Positions 23,694 to 34,300 of a stretch of 64,000 nt of DNA are shown piece after piece (positions within the stretch are counted from its first letter, which is position 1; every line of letters starts with the position of its first letter). The DNA lies in contig CALRIU020000003.1 of the NCBI GenBank assembly GCA_943362175.1, positions 297,514 to 361,513 of the forward strand, given 5' to 3'. The stretch is from UBA4416 sp943362175. Lineage in GTDB: Bacteria; Bacteroidota; Bacteroidia; B-17B0; Aurantibacillaceae. The translations under genes were made by a program, and so were the position numbers. The notes below the pieces were generated by a model. The model made no database searches and was not told the DNA's origin. It saw only the letters and a program-made list of their open reading frames with translations.

Positions 23694-24722
23694 ATGGAAT
23701 TTTCTGCAGCTCAAATAGCAGCCTTATTAGGCGGAACGGTAGAAGGCAACGATGCCACAACCGTGTCTAACTTATCGAAAATCGAAGAAGGGAAGCCCGG
23801 GACCTTATCGTTCCTGGCAAACCCCAAATACACCAATTATATCTACGATACCAATGCCAGTATCGTGATCGTGAACAATACCCTGAAACTTGACAGACCG
23901 GTGAAAGAGAGCTGCACATTGATCCGTGTGGAGGATTCGTATGCCAGCTTTGCCAAACTGCTGGAAATGTATGAGCAGGTGAAAGGCGTTAAAAAAGGCA
24001 TCGAGCAGCCTTCCTTTATCAGTGAGAATGCCAGGTATGGTACGGATTGCTATATCGGTGCCTTTGCTTACATCGGGCAGAATGTGAAGATCGGGAACCA
24101 GGTCAAAATATACCCGCAGGTGTATATCGGCGATAACTGCACCATTGGTGATAATACGACCCTGTTTTCGGGTGTTAAAATATACCACGACTGCCATGTG
24201 GGCGCCAATGTGGTGGTGCATGCCAGCACGGTGATCGGCAGCGACGGCTTCGGCTTTGCGCCGCAGGACGGAAAGGAGTTTGCCAAAGTGCCGCAGATCG
24301 GCAACGTGGTGATCGAGGATAACATTGAGATCGGCTCCAACTGCTCTATCGACCGCGCGACCCTGGGCTCCACCATTTTACGCAAAGGTGTGAAGCTGGA
24401 TAACCTCGTGCAGATTGCCCATAATGTAGAGATCGGTGAAAACACGGTTATCGCCGGCCTTTCGGGCGTAGCGGGATCAACGAAAGTAGGCAAGAACTGC
24501 ATGATCGCCGCCCAGGTAGGCGTTGTGGGCCACATCCGTATTGCCGATGGCGTGAAGATCGCCGGACAGGCGGGCGTAGGCAGCAGCATTGAAAAAGAAA
24601 ATGAGATTGTGCAGGGCTCACCGGCTTTCCCATTAGGCGATTTCAGAAGGAGCTATGTGCTTTTCAGGAATCTGCCGAAGCTGAACGACAGGGTGAAGGA
24701 CCTCGAAAACAAACTGAAATAA
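23694..24722 (+). CDS. lpxD: UDP-3-O-acylglucosamine N-acyltransferase
   Basis: 342 aa. Adds the N-linked 3-hydroxyacyl chain in lipid A synthesis. N-terminal uridine-binding domain (MEFSAAQIAALLGGTVEGND), then a left-handed beta-helix of hexapeptide repeats from residue about 105 (GAFAYIGQNVKIGNQVKIYP), with the catalytic His in NLVQIAHNVEIGENTVIAGL, and a C-terminal helix. First gene of lpxD-lpxC/fabZ, followed by lpxA 300 bp on. TATATTTG at 23682-23689 ends 4 bases before the ATG, so the mRNA may be leaderless or nearly so; its -33 element is weak. Confidence 0.97.
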   Translation: MEFSAAQIAALLGGTVEGNDATTVSNLSKIEEGKPGTLSFLANPKYTNYIYDTNASIVIVNNTLKLDRPVKESCTLIRVEDSYASFAKLLEMYEQVKGVKKGIEQPSFISENARYGTDCYIGAFAYIGQNVKIGNQVKIYPQVYIGDNCTIGDNTTLFSGVKIYHDCHVGANVVVHASTVIGSDGFGFAPQDGKEFAKVPQIGNVVIEDNIEIGSNCSIDRATLGSTILRKGVKLDNLVQIAHNVEIGENTVIAGLSGVAGSTKVGKNCMIAAQVGVVGHIRIADGVKIAGQAGVGSSIEKENEIVQGSPAFPLGDFRRSYVLFRNLPKLNDRVKDLENKLK

Positions 24723-24769
24723 ATACGTAAAATACAGGGCGATGGCCCTTGATTGAAAAACAACAAAAC

Positions 24770-26200
24770 ATGAGCGATAAACAACGAACGATTCAAAAAG
24801 CAGTTTCTATTACAGGGAAGGGTTTGCACACAGGTGCCCCGGTAACCTTAACATTTAATCCTGCTCCGGAAAATCACTGGTATAAATTCCAGAGAACGGA
24901 TGTAGAAGGCCAGCCCATCATTGAAGCGGATTGCGACCTGGTAGTGGATACATCCCGCGGAACAACACTTGAAAAGAACGGCGTGCGCGTTCATACAACC
25001 GAGCACGTGCTGGCATCGTTGGTAGGCCTGGGCATCGACAATTGCCTGATCCAGGTAACAGGCCCTGAAATGCCGATCATGGACGGAAGCTCCCTGAACT
25101 TCATCGAGGTGCTGGAAACTGCGGGGATCGTGGAACAGGATGCTGAACGCGATTATTTTGTTCTGACGGAGAACCTTACTTACGAGGATACGGTGAAGAA
25201 AGTGGAGATGCTGGCAGTGCCGCAGGATGAATTCCGTGTGACGGTGATGGTAGACTACGGCAGCGAGGTGCTGGGCACGCAACATGCCTCGATGTACCAT
25301 TTGGGAGAATTCAAAAATGAGATCGCCCCCTGCAGGACTTTTGTGTTCTTAAGGGAACTGGAAGCGTTACTGGCTCATAACCTCATCAAAGGCGGTGACC
25401 TGGATAACGCCATTGTACTTGTAGACAGCGATGTTCCGGAAGATAAGCTGAACCATCTGCGCAAGGTATTCAACAAGCCGGATGTGGAAGTGAAAAACCG
25501 CGGCGTGCTCAACAATACCAAGCTGCGTTTCTTCAACGAGCCGGCACGCCACAAGCTGCTGGACATTGTAGGCGACCTCGCCCTGGTAGGCAAGCCCCTG
25601 AAGATCCACGTGCTGGCTGCAAGGCCGGGCCATGCGGGTAATGTAGACTTCGCCAAAAAGATCAAGGCGCTTGCCAAAAAACAAAAAACGGAAAAAGATT
25701 TCTTTAAAATAGACCTGAACCAGCCGCCGCTGCTGAACATCAACGACATCATGAAGCTGTTGCCTCACCGCCAGCCGATGCTGCTGGTGGACAAGATCAT
25801 GGAACTGTCGGAGCAGCACGTTGTAGGTGTAAAAAATGTGACCCTGAACGAAGAGTTCTTCAAAGGCCACTTCCCTGAAAGCCCGGTAATGCCAGGCGTT
25901 TTGCTGATCGAAGCGATGGCGCAGTGCGGAGGGATCCTGGTATTGAAAACGGTTCCTGACCCGGAAAACTACCTCACCTATTTCATCAAGATCGATGGTG
26001 TAAAATTCAGGCAGCAGGTGATCCCGGGTGATACGGTGGTCTTCAACCTGAGCCTGCTGACGCCAATCCGTCGCGGCATCTGCCACATGAAAGGTGTAGC
26101 TTACGTGAACAACAAGCCTGTGATGGAAGCGGAAATGATGGCACAGATCGTGAAAGTGAAAGGCAACGAAGTGAAAGTAGCGGAGCCTCAATTATCCTAA
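24770..26200 (+). CDS. lpxC: LpxC–FabZ bifunctional fusion
   Basis: 476 aa from ATG 24770. Residues 1 to about 305 are the zinc UDP-3-O-acyl-GlcNAc deacetylase LpxC (His79 in VHTTEHVLASL, and the second zinc site ARHKLLDIVGD), the committed lipid A step. Residues about 325-470 are the 3-hydroxyacyl-ACP dehydratase FabZ (LLPHRQPMLLVDKI and GHFPESPVMPGVLLIEAMAQ with catalytic His and Glu). The fusion is well known in Bacteroidota and links lipid A and fatty-acid synthesis. It is 47 bp after lpxD and ends in a strong terminator at 26219-26256. Upstream TTG 24749 is not preferred. Confidence 0.97.
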   Translation: MSDKQRTIQKAVSITGKGLHTGAPVTLTFNPAPENHWYKFQRTDVEGQPIIEADCDLVVDTSRGTTLEKNGVRVHTTEHVLASLVGLGIDNCLIQVTGPEMPIMDGSSLNFIEVLETAGIVEQDAERDYFVLTENLTYEDTVKKVEMLAVPQDEFRVTVMVDYGSEVLGTQHASMYHLGEFKNEIAPCRTFVFLRELEALLAHNLIKGGDLDNAIVLVDSDVPEDKLNHLRKVFNKPDVEVKNRGVLNNTKLRFFNEPARHKLLDIVGDLALVGKPLKIHVLAARPGHAGNVDFAKKIKALAKKQKTEKDFFKIDLNQPPLLNINDIMKLLPHRQPMLLVDKIMELSEQHVVGVKNVTLNEEFFKGHFPESPVMPGVLLIEAMAQCGGILVLKTVPDPENYLTYFIKIDGVKFRQQVIPGDTVVFNLSLLTPIRRGICHMKGVAYVNNKPVMEAEMMAQIVKVKGNEVKVAEPQLS

Positions 26201-26218
26201 ATAACTTCCTTATCATTG

Positions 26219-26256
26219 AAAAAAGAGCATGCATGATTTGATGCATGCTCTTTTTT
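26219..26256 (+). terminator. Rho-independent terminator after lpxC-fabZ
   Basis: Perfect 16-bp stem (AAAAAAGAGCATGCAT / ATGCATGCTCTTTTTT) with a 6-base loop GATTTG, ending in a T run. It separates lpxD-lpxC/fabZ from lpxA. Confidence 0.9.
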
Positions 26257-26432
26257 TGTAGCTAAGCGCCCGCCGTGACTTCAGTTCTCCTCCATTACCG
26301 GAACGGGGCGCATGAGCCGGGAGAATTGAGGCAGCATGATCTACATTATTGATTCCTGCCCACCTGCTCTGTCCGGCTTTATCCCGGTTCTGTTCTTCGG
26401 GTCAATCCTTCAAATAATGCGCCCTCAAACCC

Positions 26433-26463
26433 TTTGCATATCTCTATAAATTAGTTAGCTTTG
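26433..26463 (+). promoter_or_regulatory. Promoter of lpxA
   Basis: TTTG at 26433-26436, 19-base spacer, TAGCTTTG at 26456-26463: a near-perfect Bacteroidota sigma-A promoter, 41 bp before the lpxA ATG. With the upstream terminator it shows lpxA is transcribed separately. Confidence 0.8.
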
Positions 26464-26504
26464 TTAAGATATAATTAAGCCTTTTTTACAACCAAAACTA
26501 TTCT

Positions 26505-27278
26505 ATGATCTCACCTCTTGCTAATATCAGCCAGGATGCTAAAATCGGAAAAAACGTCACTATCGATGCCTTTGCTTCCGTGCTTGGAAACGCCGTCATT
26601 GGAGACAATACACATATCCATTCCAATGCGATGATCTATCCTGATACGACCATCGGCAGCGGGTGCCAGATCTTTCCGGGTGCCATCATCGGCATTGTGT
26701 CCCAGGACCTGAAATACAAAGGAGAACCAACGACGACAACAGTTGGTCATAATACCATCATCCGCGAGTACGTAACCATCCATAAAGGCACAGCCGACCG
26801 CATGACAACCAGCGTAGGGAATAACTGCCTGCTGATGGCTTATGTGCATGTGGCGCATGACTGCATCATCGGCAACAATGTGATCATTGCCAACAGCGTT
26901 GGTCTATCGGGTCATATCACCATTGAGGATTTTGCGATCATTGAAGGGATGTGTGGCACGCAGCAATTTATTACGATCGGGGCCCATAGCTTTGTAGCGG
27001 GCTTTTCGCAGATCCGGAAGAGTGTTCCTCCTTTTGTGCGCTGCGCCCGCGAGCCGATGCAGTTCATCGGTGTCAACACCATTGGCCTGAGCCGCAGGGG
27101 GTTCGACAAAGAGGTGATCCGCCAGATCGAAGACATTTACCGCCTCATTTTTGTACGCGGCCACAATATGACCAATGCCCTCGAGATCATCGAACAGGAA
27201 ATAGAAAACACACCGATCCGGAACCAGATCGTAAGCTTTATTAAAAATCAGAAAGATGGGATTATCAAAGGGATATAG
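26505..27278 (+). CDS. lpxA: UDP-GlcNAc 3-O-acyltransferase
   Basis: 257 aa, first acyl transfer of lipid A synthesis. Left-handed beta-helix built from hexapeptide repeats over residues 1-185 (ISPLANISQDAKIGKNVTID) with the catalytic His in LLMAYVHVAHDCIIGNN, then the C-terminal helical domain (VNTIGLSRRGFDKEVIRQIE). Length matches the E. coli enzyme (262 aa). It has its own promoter and lies 127 bp upstream of trpS. In the window it completes lpxD, lpxC and lpxA. Confidence 0.97.
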   Translation: MISPLANISQDAKIGKNVTIDAFASVLGNAVIGDNTHIHSNAMIYPDTTIGSGCQIFPGAIIGIVSQDLKYKGEPTTTTVGHNTIIREYVTIHKGTADRMTTSVGNNCLLMAYVHVAHDCIIGNNVIIANSVGLSGHITIEDFAIIEGMCGTQQFITIGAHSFVAGFSQIRKSVPPFVRCAREPMQFIGVNTIGLSRRGFDKEVIRQIEDIYRLIFVRGHNMTNALEIIEQEIENTPIRNQIVSFIKNQKDGIIKGI

Positions 27279-27405
27279 CCATTTAATGAGTTGGCGATTT
27301 TAAGAACCGAAGAATCAGAATCTCTGTGTAGATTCTGTTTGCCCTCAAGCGGAACTACTTTTTTTAAATTCACTGACTCAACAACTCATCAACTCAATCT
27401 TATTT

Positions 27406-28377
27406 ATGTCACGCATTCTTACCGGCATCCAAAGCACCAACATCCCGCACCTGGGAAATATATTAGGCGCTGTACTACCGGCCATTAAACTCAGCGAAGA
27501 TCCTAAGAATGAATCCTTGTTCTTCATCGCCGACCTTCATTCTCTTACTTCTAAAAAAGACGCGCAGGAGCGCATCAGCTCTGTGAATTCGGTAGCGGCC
27601 ACCTGGCTGGCTTTTGACTTCGATACGGAAAAAAATTTACTGTACCGCCAGAGCCGCATCCCGGAAGTGTGCGAGCTTGCCTGGTACCTGAACTGTTTTA
27701 CGCCATTCCCGATGCTGGCCAATGCCCACTCCTTCAAGGATAAGGCAGACCGCCTGAGCGATGTGAATGCCGGACTCTTTACCTACCCGGTACTCATGGC
27801 TGCGGATATTATCCTGTATGACGCCGACTTTGTGCCGGTTGGCAAAGACCAGCTCCAGCACATCGAGATCGCCCGGGATATTGCCACTAAGATCAATATC
27901 AGGTACCAGCAGGAGATCTTCGTTCTGCCCCAGGGAAAAACGGATGAAACCGTTATGATTGTTCCGGGAACAGATGGTGAAAAAATGAGCAAGTCGCGCA
28001 ACAACTTCATCAATATTTTTCTTCCGGAGAAAGAGCTGCTTAAAGTCGTGAAAACCATCGTCACCGATGCCACACCGATGGAAGAACCTAAAAATCCGGA
28101 CACAAACAACGTATTCAATATTTATAAGCTGGTGGCTACGCCTGAGCAAACGGCAGAGATGCGTGCTAATTTCCTGAAAGGAGGCTATGGCTACGGGCAT
28201 GCAAAAACGGCCTTGTACGAGGCGCTGCTGGAGAGATTTGCAAAGCCCCGCGCGCGTTATAATGAGTTGATGAATAATACCGCCATTCTTGAAAAAGAGC
28301 TGAAGGTGGGCGAAGATAAAGCCCGTACGATGGCGCGTGAAAAGCTGAAGCAGGTGCGTAGTATCCTTGGATTCTAA
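27406..28377 (+). CDS. trpS: Tryptophanyl-tRNA synthetase
   Basis: 323 aa class I aminoacyl-tRNA synthetase charging tRNA-Trp. Class I signatures are present: TNIPHLGNILGA (HIGH equivalent) near residue 15 and GEKMSKSRN (KMSKS) near 195; ADIILYDADFVPVGKDQLQH carries the Trp/ATP site region. Length fits the bacterial short form. It ends 19 bp before the next gene's start, so the downstream secreted-protein gene may be cotranscribed. Confidence 0.97.
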   Translation: MSRILTGIQSTNIPHLGNILGAVLPAIKLSEDPKNESLFFIADLHSLTSKKDAQERISSVNSVAATWLAFDFDTEKNLLYRQSRIPEVCELAWYLNCFTPFPMLANAHSFKDKADRLSDVNAGLFTYPVLMAADIILYDADFVPVGKDQLQHIEIARDIATKINIRYQQEIFVLPQGKTDETVMIVPGTDGEKMSKSRNNFINIFLPEKELLKVVKTIVTDATPMEEPKNPDTNNVFNIYKLVATPEQTAEMRANFLKGGYGYGHAKTALYEALLERFAKPRARYNELMNNTAILEKELKVGEDKARTMAREKLKQVRSILGF

Positions 28378-28396
28378 AAAATTAAATTCAAATAAT

Positions 28397-29584
28397 ATGA
28401 TCAAACGTTACTTCTCCATGGCCTTTGCCGTTTTGGCGGCAAGCGTGCAAGTGCAGGCCCAGTGCGGTTCCTGCAGCACCACGATTTCCAATGCGAGCTC
28501 AGCCAACCAGCTGGTAAGCAACGGGCAAACGCTGTGCATCACCTCTACCGGAACCGTGAGCGGCCTGATTACCGTTCTGGCGGGAGGCAAGGTATGTAAC
28601 CAGGGCCTCATCAATTCCACCAATGTATGGGTGGCAGGCGGAACGCTCATCAACAGCGGCACGATCAACATCAACAACATCACGGTATCATCGGCAGGCT
28701 CCTTTACCAATGAGGCCGCGCTTGATGCCGACAGCTTCCTGGTGATCAGCACCAACGCCAGGTATGTGAACAACGGCACCCAGATCAACAAAGCGTTTGC
28801 GACGGCCGATCATGCCATCAGCGTCAACAATGGCACGCTCACCTCCAATGTGGTGTACGATTCGATCGGTGATTTCACCAACAACGGGAATATTCTCATC
28901 AACGACGGCTTTGCCAACGGCTGGGGAAGCGGCTGCTTCAATAACGGAAACATCAGCATTGCCAACGATTTTGCCAATGGCTACAACAGCGTTTTCGTCA
29001 ATAACAAAAACATGTCGGTATCGCGCGACTTCTATAATGGCAACAACTCCAGCTATACAACCAAATGCATGGTAACGGTAGGCCGCAACTGGTCGAACAC
29101 TGCTACCATCCTCGGGCCCAACAGCAGTTGCGGAGGCTTTAACATCGCAGGCACTTCCAGCAACAGCGGCAGTATCGGAAGCGCCACCAGCTTTATCGAC
29201 CTCTGCGATGCGGGCCATCCAAGCGGTGGCATCGATGCCAATATCGGCACCATTGCCTCTACCACCACGTATTGTACCTGCACCAACAATTGCGTGACCG
29301 TAGGCCTCCGGGAGATCCTGTCTTCGGTATCTTCCCTCGTGGTATATCCTAATCCTGCCTCCAACCGCCTCATGGTGCGCTATACCAGCGCCCAGCAGGA
29401 AATGGCAACGGTAACGGTAAAGGATATGATGGGCAGGACCGTCCTCAGCCAGGCGCAGGTTTCTTTTGCAGGAAACAACGAACTGGAGATCCATACAGGC
29501 AGCCTGGCGGAAGGCTCTTATGTCCTGAGCATCGGCGACGCGCGGCAAATAGCGGTAAACAGGCTGTTTACCGTGGTGAGGTAG
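28397..29584 (+). CDS. T9SS-exported protein with Asn/Gly-rich repeats
   Basis: 395 aa from ATG 28397 (MIKRYFSMAFAVLAASVQVQ, signal peptide ending AQA). Residues 40-290 are Asn/Gly/Ser-rich with recurring NNG/INN units (ISIANDFANGYNSVFVNNKN) resembling a solenoid of short beta strands. The C-terminus (VVYPNPASNRLMVRY ... GSYVLSIGD ... LFTVVR) is a type A T9SS sorting domain, so the protein is secreted and probably attached to the cell surface. Function unknown; possibly a surface structural protein. The start was moved in to avoid overlap with trpS. Confidence 0.82.
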   Translation: MIKRYFSMAFAVLAASVQVQAQCGSCSTTISNASSANQLVSNGQTLCITSTGTVSGLITVLAGGKVCNQGLINSTNVWVAGGTLINSGTININNITVSSAGSFTNEAALDADSFLVISTNARYVNNGTQINKAFATADHAISVNNGTLTSNVVYDSIGDFTNNGNILINDGFANGWGSGCFNNGNISIANDFANGYNSVFVNNKNMSVSRDFYNGNNSSYTTKCMVTVGRNWSNTATILGPNSSCGGFNIAGTSSNSGSIGSATSFIDLCDAGHPSGGIDANIGTIASTTTYCTCTNNCVTVGLREILSSVSSLVVYPNPASNRLMVRYTSAQQEMATVTVKDMMGRTVLSQAQVSFAGNNELEIHTGSLAEGSYVLSIGDARQIAVNRLFTVVR

Positions 29585-29671
29585 CCCCTGTTTTATGCTA
29601 ATGTTAATTATTTAAAAATAGTTTCGCCATATTAGAGCAATAGTTGTAATTTTGCCCCTTAGAATTCAATC

Positions 29672-30067
29672 ATGTTCGGGAACCTTAAAATAAATACAGC
29701 GTTATTCATCTGCTCGGCATTTATCTTTAAATTTCTATTCCTCAACATCGGGGCTGTTTCTTCTATAACACCCCATCAAACCACTCAGCTGACAAAAACC
29801 CGTTTCTCAACTACAGCCAAAAGAAATAGAGGTTCCGAAGTGGCGGATCATTCGGCTACCAGCACCTACTCTACTCTGGAGTTCTGCGAGGAAAACTCTA
29901 AGGACGACGATCACTTTAAGCTGAATATTTTTCTTCCTTTGCTCGTTCTTTATGCTTTGGTAGCCGGAAAGATTTCCGGAAGCCTTCAAAAGATCATTCC
30001 TTCCCCACAACACTTTGCCTATACCTCCTCCCACCGGTATCTGGCCCTTCGTACGTTCCGCATCTGA
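29672..30067 (+). CDS. Small membrane protein upstream of RND efflux genes
   Basis: 131 aa with two hydrophobic stretches, about 8-30 (INTALFICSAFIFKFLFLNI) and 87-103 (NIFLPLLVLYALVAGK), the second following an acidic patch EENSKDDDHFK. No family recognised. A TAATTTTG box is at 29647-29654. It precedes the membrane-fusion-protein gene by 158 bp on the same strand; a role with the pump is possible but not shown. It may also be an annotation-poor but real small gene. Confidence 0.6.
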   Translation: MFGNLKINTALFICSAFIFKFLFLNIGAVSSITPHQTTQLTKTRFSTTAKRNRGSEVADHSATSTYSTLEFCEENSKDDDHFKLNIFLPLLVLYALVAGKISGSLQKIIPSPQHFAYTSSHRYLALRTFRI

Positions 30068-30225
30068 TCCCATTCCCGGGAAGGAATCTCAATTCATAAC
30101 CTGCTAAAGGTTATTGCCAGTTCCCGCTGTTCATCAGCTCTGTTCCAAAAAAATACCGGCAGGCTGTAGCTTTTACAGGTGCCCCATCAATAAAAAATCG
30201 TACCGTTTAAAAACCAACATCAACT

Positions 30226-31308
30226 ATGAGGATAACGCTCATTTTCATCAGCCTGTGTGCCGTACTGTGCAGCACAAGCTGTGACTCGAAAAAAGAAGAG
30301 AAAGAAGAAGAAACAAAATTCCTGGTGACCAGCCCTTTGAAGAAGGATACCATGATCACGAGGGAATATGTTTGCCAGATCCATGCGATAAGCCACATTG
30401 AGCTCAGGGCATTGGAAAAAGGTTACTTACAGAAAATTTTTGTAGACGAAGGCCAGGCTGTCAAGCAGGGACAGCTGATGTTCCAGATCATGCCGATGCT
30501 CTACCAGGCGGAGATGCAAAAAGCACAGGCAGAGGCCGACTTTGCAGAGATCGAATACCAAAATACGAAACGGCTCACCGACAGCAATGTTGTTTCAAAA
30601 AATGAGCTGGCAATGGCCAAAGCCAAGCTTAATAAGGCTAAAGCGGAGCTGGCCTTAGCGCAGGTGCATTTAGGGTTTACGGAGATCAAAGCGCCTTTCG
30701 ACGGGATCATGGACCATTTCCATGTAAGGCTGGGAAGCCTGGTGGATGAAGGCGACCTGCTCACCACCTTGTCTGACAACAGCGAAATGTGGGTATACTT
30801 TAATGTTCCCGAAGCCGAATACCTGAACTATAAGACAAGCGTCACGCAGGAGAATTTACTGAAGGTAAACCTGATGATGGCGAACAACCAGCTGTTCAAA
30901 TATCCGGGTGAGGTAAAAACCATCGAAGCCGACTTCAATAACGAAACGGGCAACATCGCGTTCAGGGCAACGTTCCCGAACCCCGATAAGCTCCTGAGAC
31001 ATGGTGAAACGGGCAACATCGAAATGAGCATTCCGTTGAAAAATGCCATCATCATTCCACAGAAATCCACCTACGAGATCCTGGAAAAGAAATATGTATT
31101 TGTGGTGGACAAGAACAATACCGTTCACTCCAGGGAAATTACAATTGCCTCCGAAATGCCCGACCTGTATGTCATCAAGGATGGCCTGAAGGAAAACGAG
31201 CGTATTCTCCTCGAGGGAATCCGTAAGGTAAAAGACAATGACAAAATCGAGTATACGTACGAAGATCCGAAAACGGTGCTTCCGAAACTCAAGGTATATG
31301 TTGAATAA
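30226..31308 (+). CDS. RND efflux periplasmic adaptor (membrane fusion protein)
   Basis: 360 aa lipoprotein: MRITLIFISLCAVLCSTSCD has a lipobox (STSC). Architecture of AcrA-type adaptors: barrel-sandwich hybrid (HIELRALEKGYLQKIFVDEG), helical hairpin (AQAEADFAEIEYQNTKRLTD ... KAKLNKAKAELALAQ), lipoyl domain (PFDGIMDHFHVRLGSLVDEG) and beta-barrel. It links the inner-membrane pump to the outer-membrane channel. Operon with the RND transporter (23-bp gap) and TolC-like gene. Confidence 0.95.
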   Translation: MRITLIFISLCAVLCSTSCDSKKEEKEEETKFLVTSPLKKDTMITREYVCQIHAISHIELRALEKGYLQKIFVDEGQAVKQGQLMFQIMPMLYQAEMQKAQAEADFAEIEYQNTKRLTDSNVVSKNELAMAKAKLNKAKAELALAQVHLGFTEIKAPFDGIMDHFHVRLGSLVDEGDLLTTLSDNSEMWVYFNVPEAEYLNYKTSVTQENLLKVNLMMANNQLFKYPGEVKTIEADFNNETGNIAFRATFPNPDKLLRHGETGNIEMSIPLKNAIIIPQKSTYEILEKKYVFVVDKNNTVHSREITIASEMPDLYVIKDGLKENERILLEGIRKVKDNDKIEYTYEDPKTVLPKLKVYVE

Positions 31309-31331
31309 GGTAACCGTTAAAACAGAAAGAT

Positions 31332-34300
31332 ATGTTTAGTAAATTCATTCAAAGACCAGTACTCGCCATTGTCATATCCCTTGTGATATTATTTATCGGC
31401 ACACTGGCTATTAAAACATTGCCGACCTCGCAGTTCCCGGAAGTAGCGCCACCGGTGGTGATGGTGAGCGCCTCCTACCCGGGAGCCAGCGCCAAATCGC
31501 TGGCGGAGTCCGTGATCATTCCGCTGGAGCAATCCATCAATGGCGCCTGGGGCATGCGTTATATGACCTCCGATGCTACCAGTGCCGGTGAGGCCAACAT
31601 CCAGGTCATCTTTAACCCCGGCACGGATATCAACCAGGCACTCGTACAGGTTTCCAACCGTGTGCAGCAGGTAACCAACAGGCTGCCGATCCTGGTACAA
31701 CGCGAAGGTGTGGTTATCACTCCCGTGATCCCGAGCATGCTCATGTATGTGAACCTGTATAGTAAGGATAAGAATGCCAACATGAAGTTCCTCTTCAACT
31801 ATGCGGGCGTGAACATGGTACCGGAGTTACAACGGATCAATGGCATCGGCCAGGTGAGGATCCTCGGAAGCCGGCAGTATGCCATGCGCGTATGGCTGAA
31901 TCCCGACAGGATGCGTGCCTACAAAGTTTCTCCCGACGAGGTGATGGAAGCCCTGAACGATCAGAGCATCATCGGTAAGCCCGGAAGGATAGGCCGCGGT
32001 GACAGCAAACAGGCGGAAGCCCTCGAATATGTGCTCGCGTATGCCGATCGTTTCAATGATCCGAAACAATACGAAGATGTGATTATCCGTTCGAATCCCG
32101 ACGGGGAAAACCTGCGGCTGAAAGATATCGCCACCGTTTCATTGGGTAGTGAGTATTATGACATTTATTCCAGCATGAACGGGCACCCGTCTGCGGCCCT
32201 GGTTTTAAAACAAACCTATGGAAGTAATGCCAGCGAGGTGATTGAAAAAGTGAAAGGAAAACTGGAAGAGCTGAAAAAAACCTTCCCGCCGGGAATGGAT
32301 TATGAGATCAGCTACGACGTTTCCAACTTCCTCGATGCCTCTATCGAAAATGTGGTACACACCCTGAGGGATGCCTTTATCCTGGTGGCCCTGGTGGTGT
32401 TTATCTTCCTCGGCGACTGGCGCTCGACGCTGATCCCGACGCTGGCGGTACCGATCTCCCTGATCGGCGCCTTCTTTTGCATGCAGCTCTTCGGGCTCAC
32501 GATCAACATGGTGACCTTGTTTGCGCTCGTGCTCGCGATCGGGATCGTGGTGGATGACGCGATTGTCGTCGTCGAGGCCGTGCATGCCAAGATGGAAGAG
32601 GAGCACCTCTCTCCTTATAATGCCGTGCGGAAAGTGATCGGCGAGATCAGCGGCGCCGTAATTGCCATTACCCTGCTCATGGTATCCGTATTCGTTCCGG
32701 TATCCTTCATGTCGGGCCCTGTAGGAACCTTCTACAGGCAGTTCTCCATTACAATGGCCTCTTCCATTGTACTTTCGGGGGTTGTTGCCTTAACGGTGAC
32801 GCCGGTGCTTTGCGCGATGATCCTGAAAAACAATCATGGAAAGCCGAGAAAGAAACACCTCCTGAACCGCTTCATCGACAGCTTCAACCGGGGCTTTGAA
32901 AAGCTGACCGGAAGATATGTGTGGCTGCTGAGACTGATTGCCCACCGCCGAATTGTGACGATATCCCTGTTCGCGGTGTTCTCCCTGGGAATTTTCCTTA
33001 TCAGCAACAACCTGCCTTCGGGCTTTATCCCGAGCGAGGACCAGGGCATGCTGTATGCCATTATCCAGACACCTCCGGGCTCCACACTGGAAAGAACGAA
33101 TGACCTCTCGAACAAGCTGGTAGATGTGATCACGAAAGTAGAGGGCGTTAAATCGGTGTCTTCCATTGCGGGTTATGAGGTATTAACGGAAGGACGTGGT
33201 TCCAATGCCGGTACCTGCCTCATCAACTTAAAGCCCTGGTCGGAGCGGGAACATTCGGTAAGCGACATCATTAAGGAATTGGAAGAAAAGGCGAAGTCTA
33301 TTCCGGGCGCTACCATTGAGTTCTTCGATCCTCCGGCTGTACCGGGCTTCGGCGCCGCAGGTGGTTTTGCCTTGCAGCTCCTGGATAAAACCAACAGCGG
33401 TGATTATAAGCAGCTGGAAAAGGTAACGACGGATTTCATGAACGAGATGAAGAAACGCAAAGAGCTCACCGGCTTATTTACCTTCTTCAGTGCCAACTAT
33501 CCGCAGTACGAAATTGAGATCGACAACCAGGCAGCCATGCAGAAAGGCGTGACCATCGGCAATGCGATGAACACACTCTCTATTTTTGTGGGAAGTACCT
33601 ACGAGCTCGGTTTCATCAAGTACCAGCGTTTCTTCAAAGTGTTTGTGCAGGCGGCGCCTGAGTTCAGGAAGCTCCCGACAGACATTATGAACCTCTATGT
33701 CAAAAATAACCGCGACGAAATGGTTCCTTTCTCTGCTTTTATGAAAATCAAAAAGCAGCAGGGAGCGAACGAAATCAACCGGTATAACATGTACAACACG
33801 GCTGCGATCCGGGGCGGCCCGGCCCAGGGCTACAGCAGCGGCGAAGCGATCAAAGCGGTGCAGGAAGTGGCCGCTAAAACATTGCCTCACGGCTACGACA
33901 TCGACTGGGCGGCCTTATCCTATGATGAGACCAGGCGCGGCAACGAAGCCATTTACATTTTCATCATCGTACTGGTGTTCGTGTATTTTGTGCTCGCGGC
34001 GCAGTACGAGAGCTTCATCATTCCGTTGTCGGTTGTGTTTTCCTTACCGGCCGGTGTGTTCGGATCGTTTTTAATGATCAAGGGCATGGGACTGGCAAAT
34101 GATATTTATGCGCAGGTGGGCTTGGTGATGTTGGTTGGTTTGCTTGGTAAGAATGCGGTACTGATCGTGGAATTCGCCGTGCAAAAACAACGACAGGGCG
34201 CCAGTGTGATAGACGCCGCCATTGAAGGCGCCAAGGTACGTTTCAGACCGATCTTAATGACCTCCTTTGCCTTTATTGCAGGCCTGATCCCTCTGGTATT

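Noticed and set aside
23545..23760. 71-aa leftward frame across the lpxD start
   Set aside because: Overlaps the lpxD promoter and start, no family features; antisense frame.
25367..26191. 274-aa antisense frame within lpxC-fabZ
   Set aside because: Shadow frame of a strongly conserved gene, rich in His/Arg as expected of antisense reading.
28688..29548. 286-aa antisense frame in the T9SS protein gene
   Set aside because: Arises from the GC-biased third positions of the real gene; no family features.
31305..31325. GTAACCGTTA upstream of the RND pump as an ArsR operator
   Set aside because: Lacks the GTAAC-N6-GTTAC spacing and has no promoter box at the right distance.
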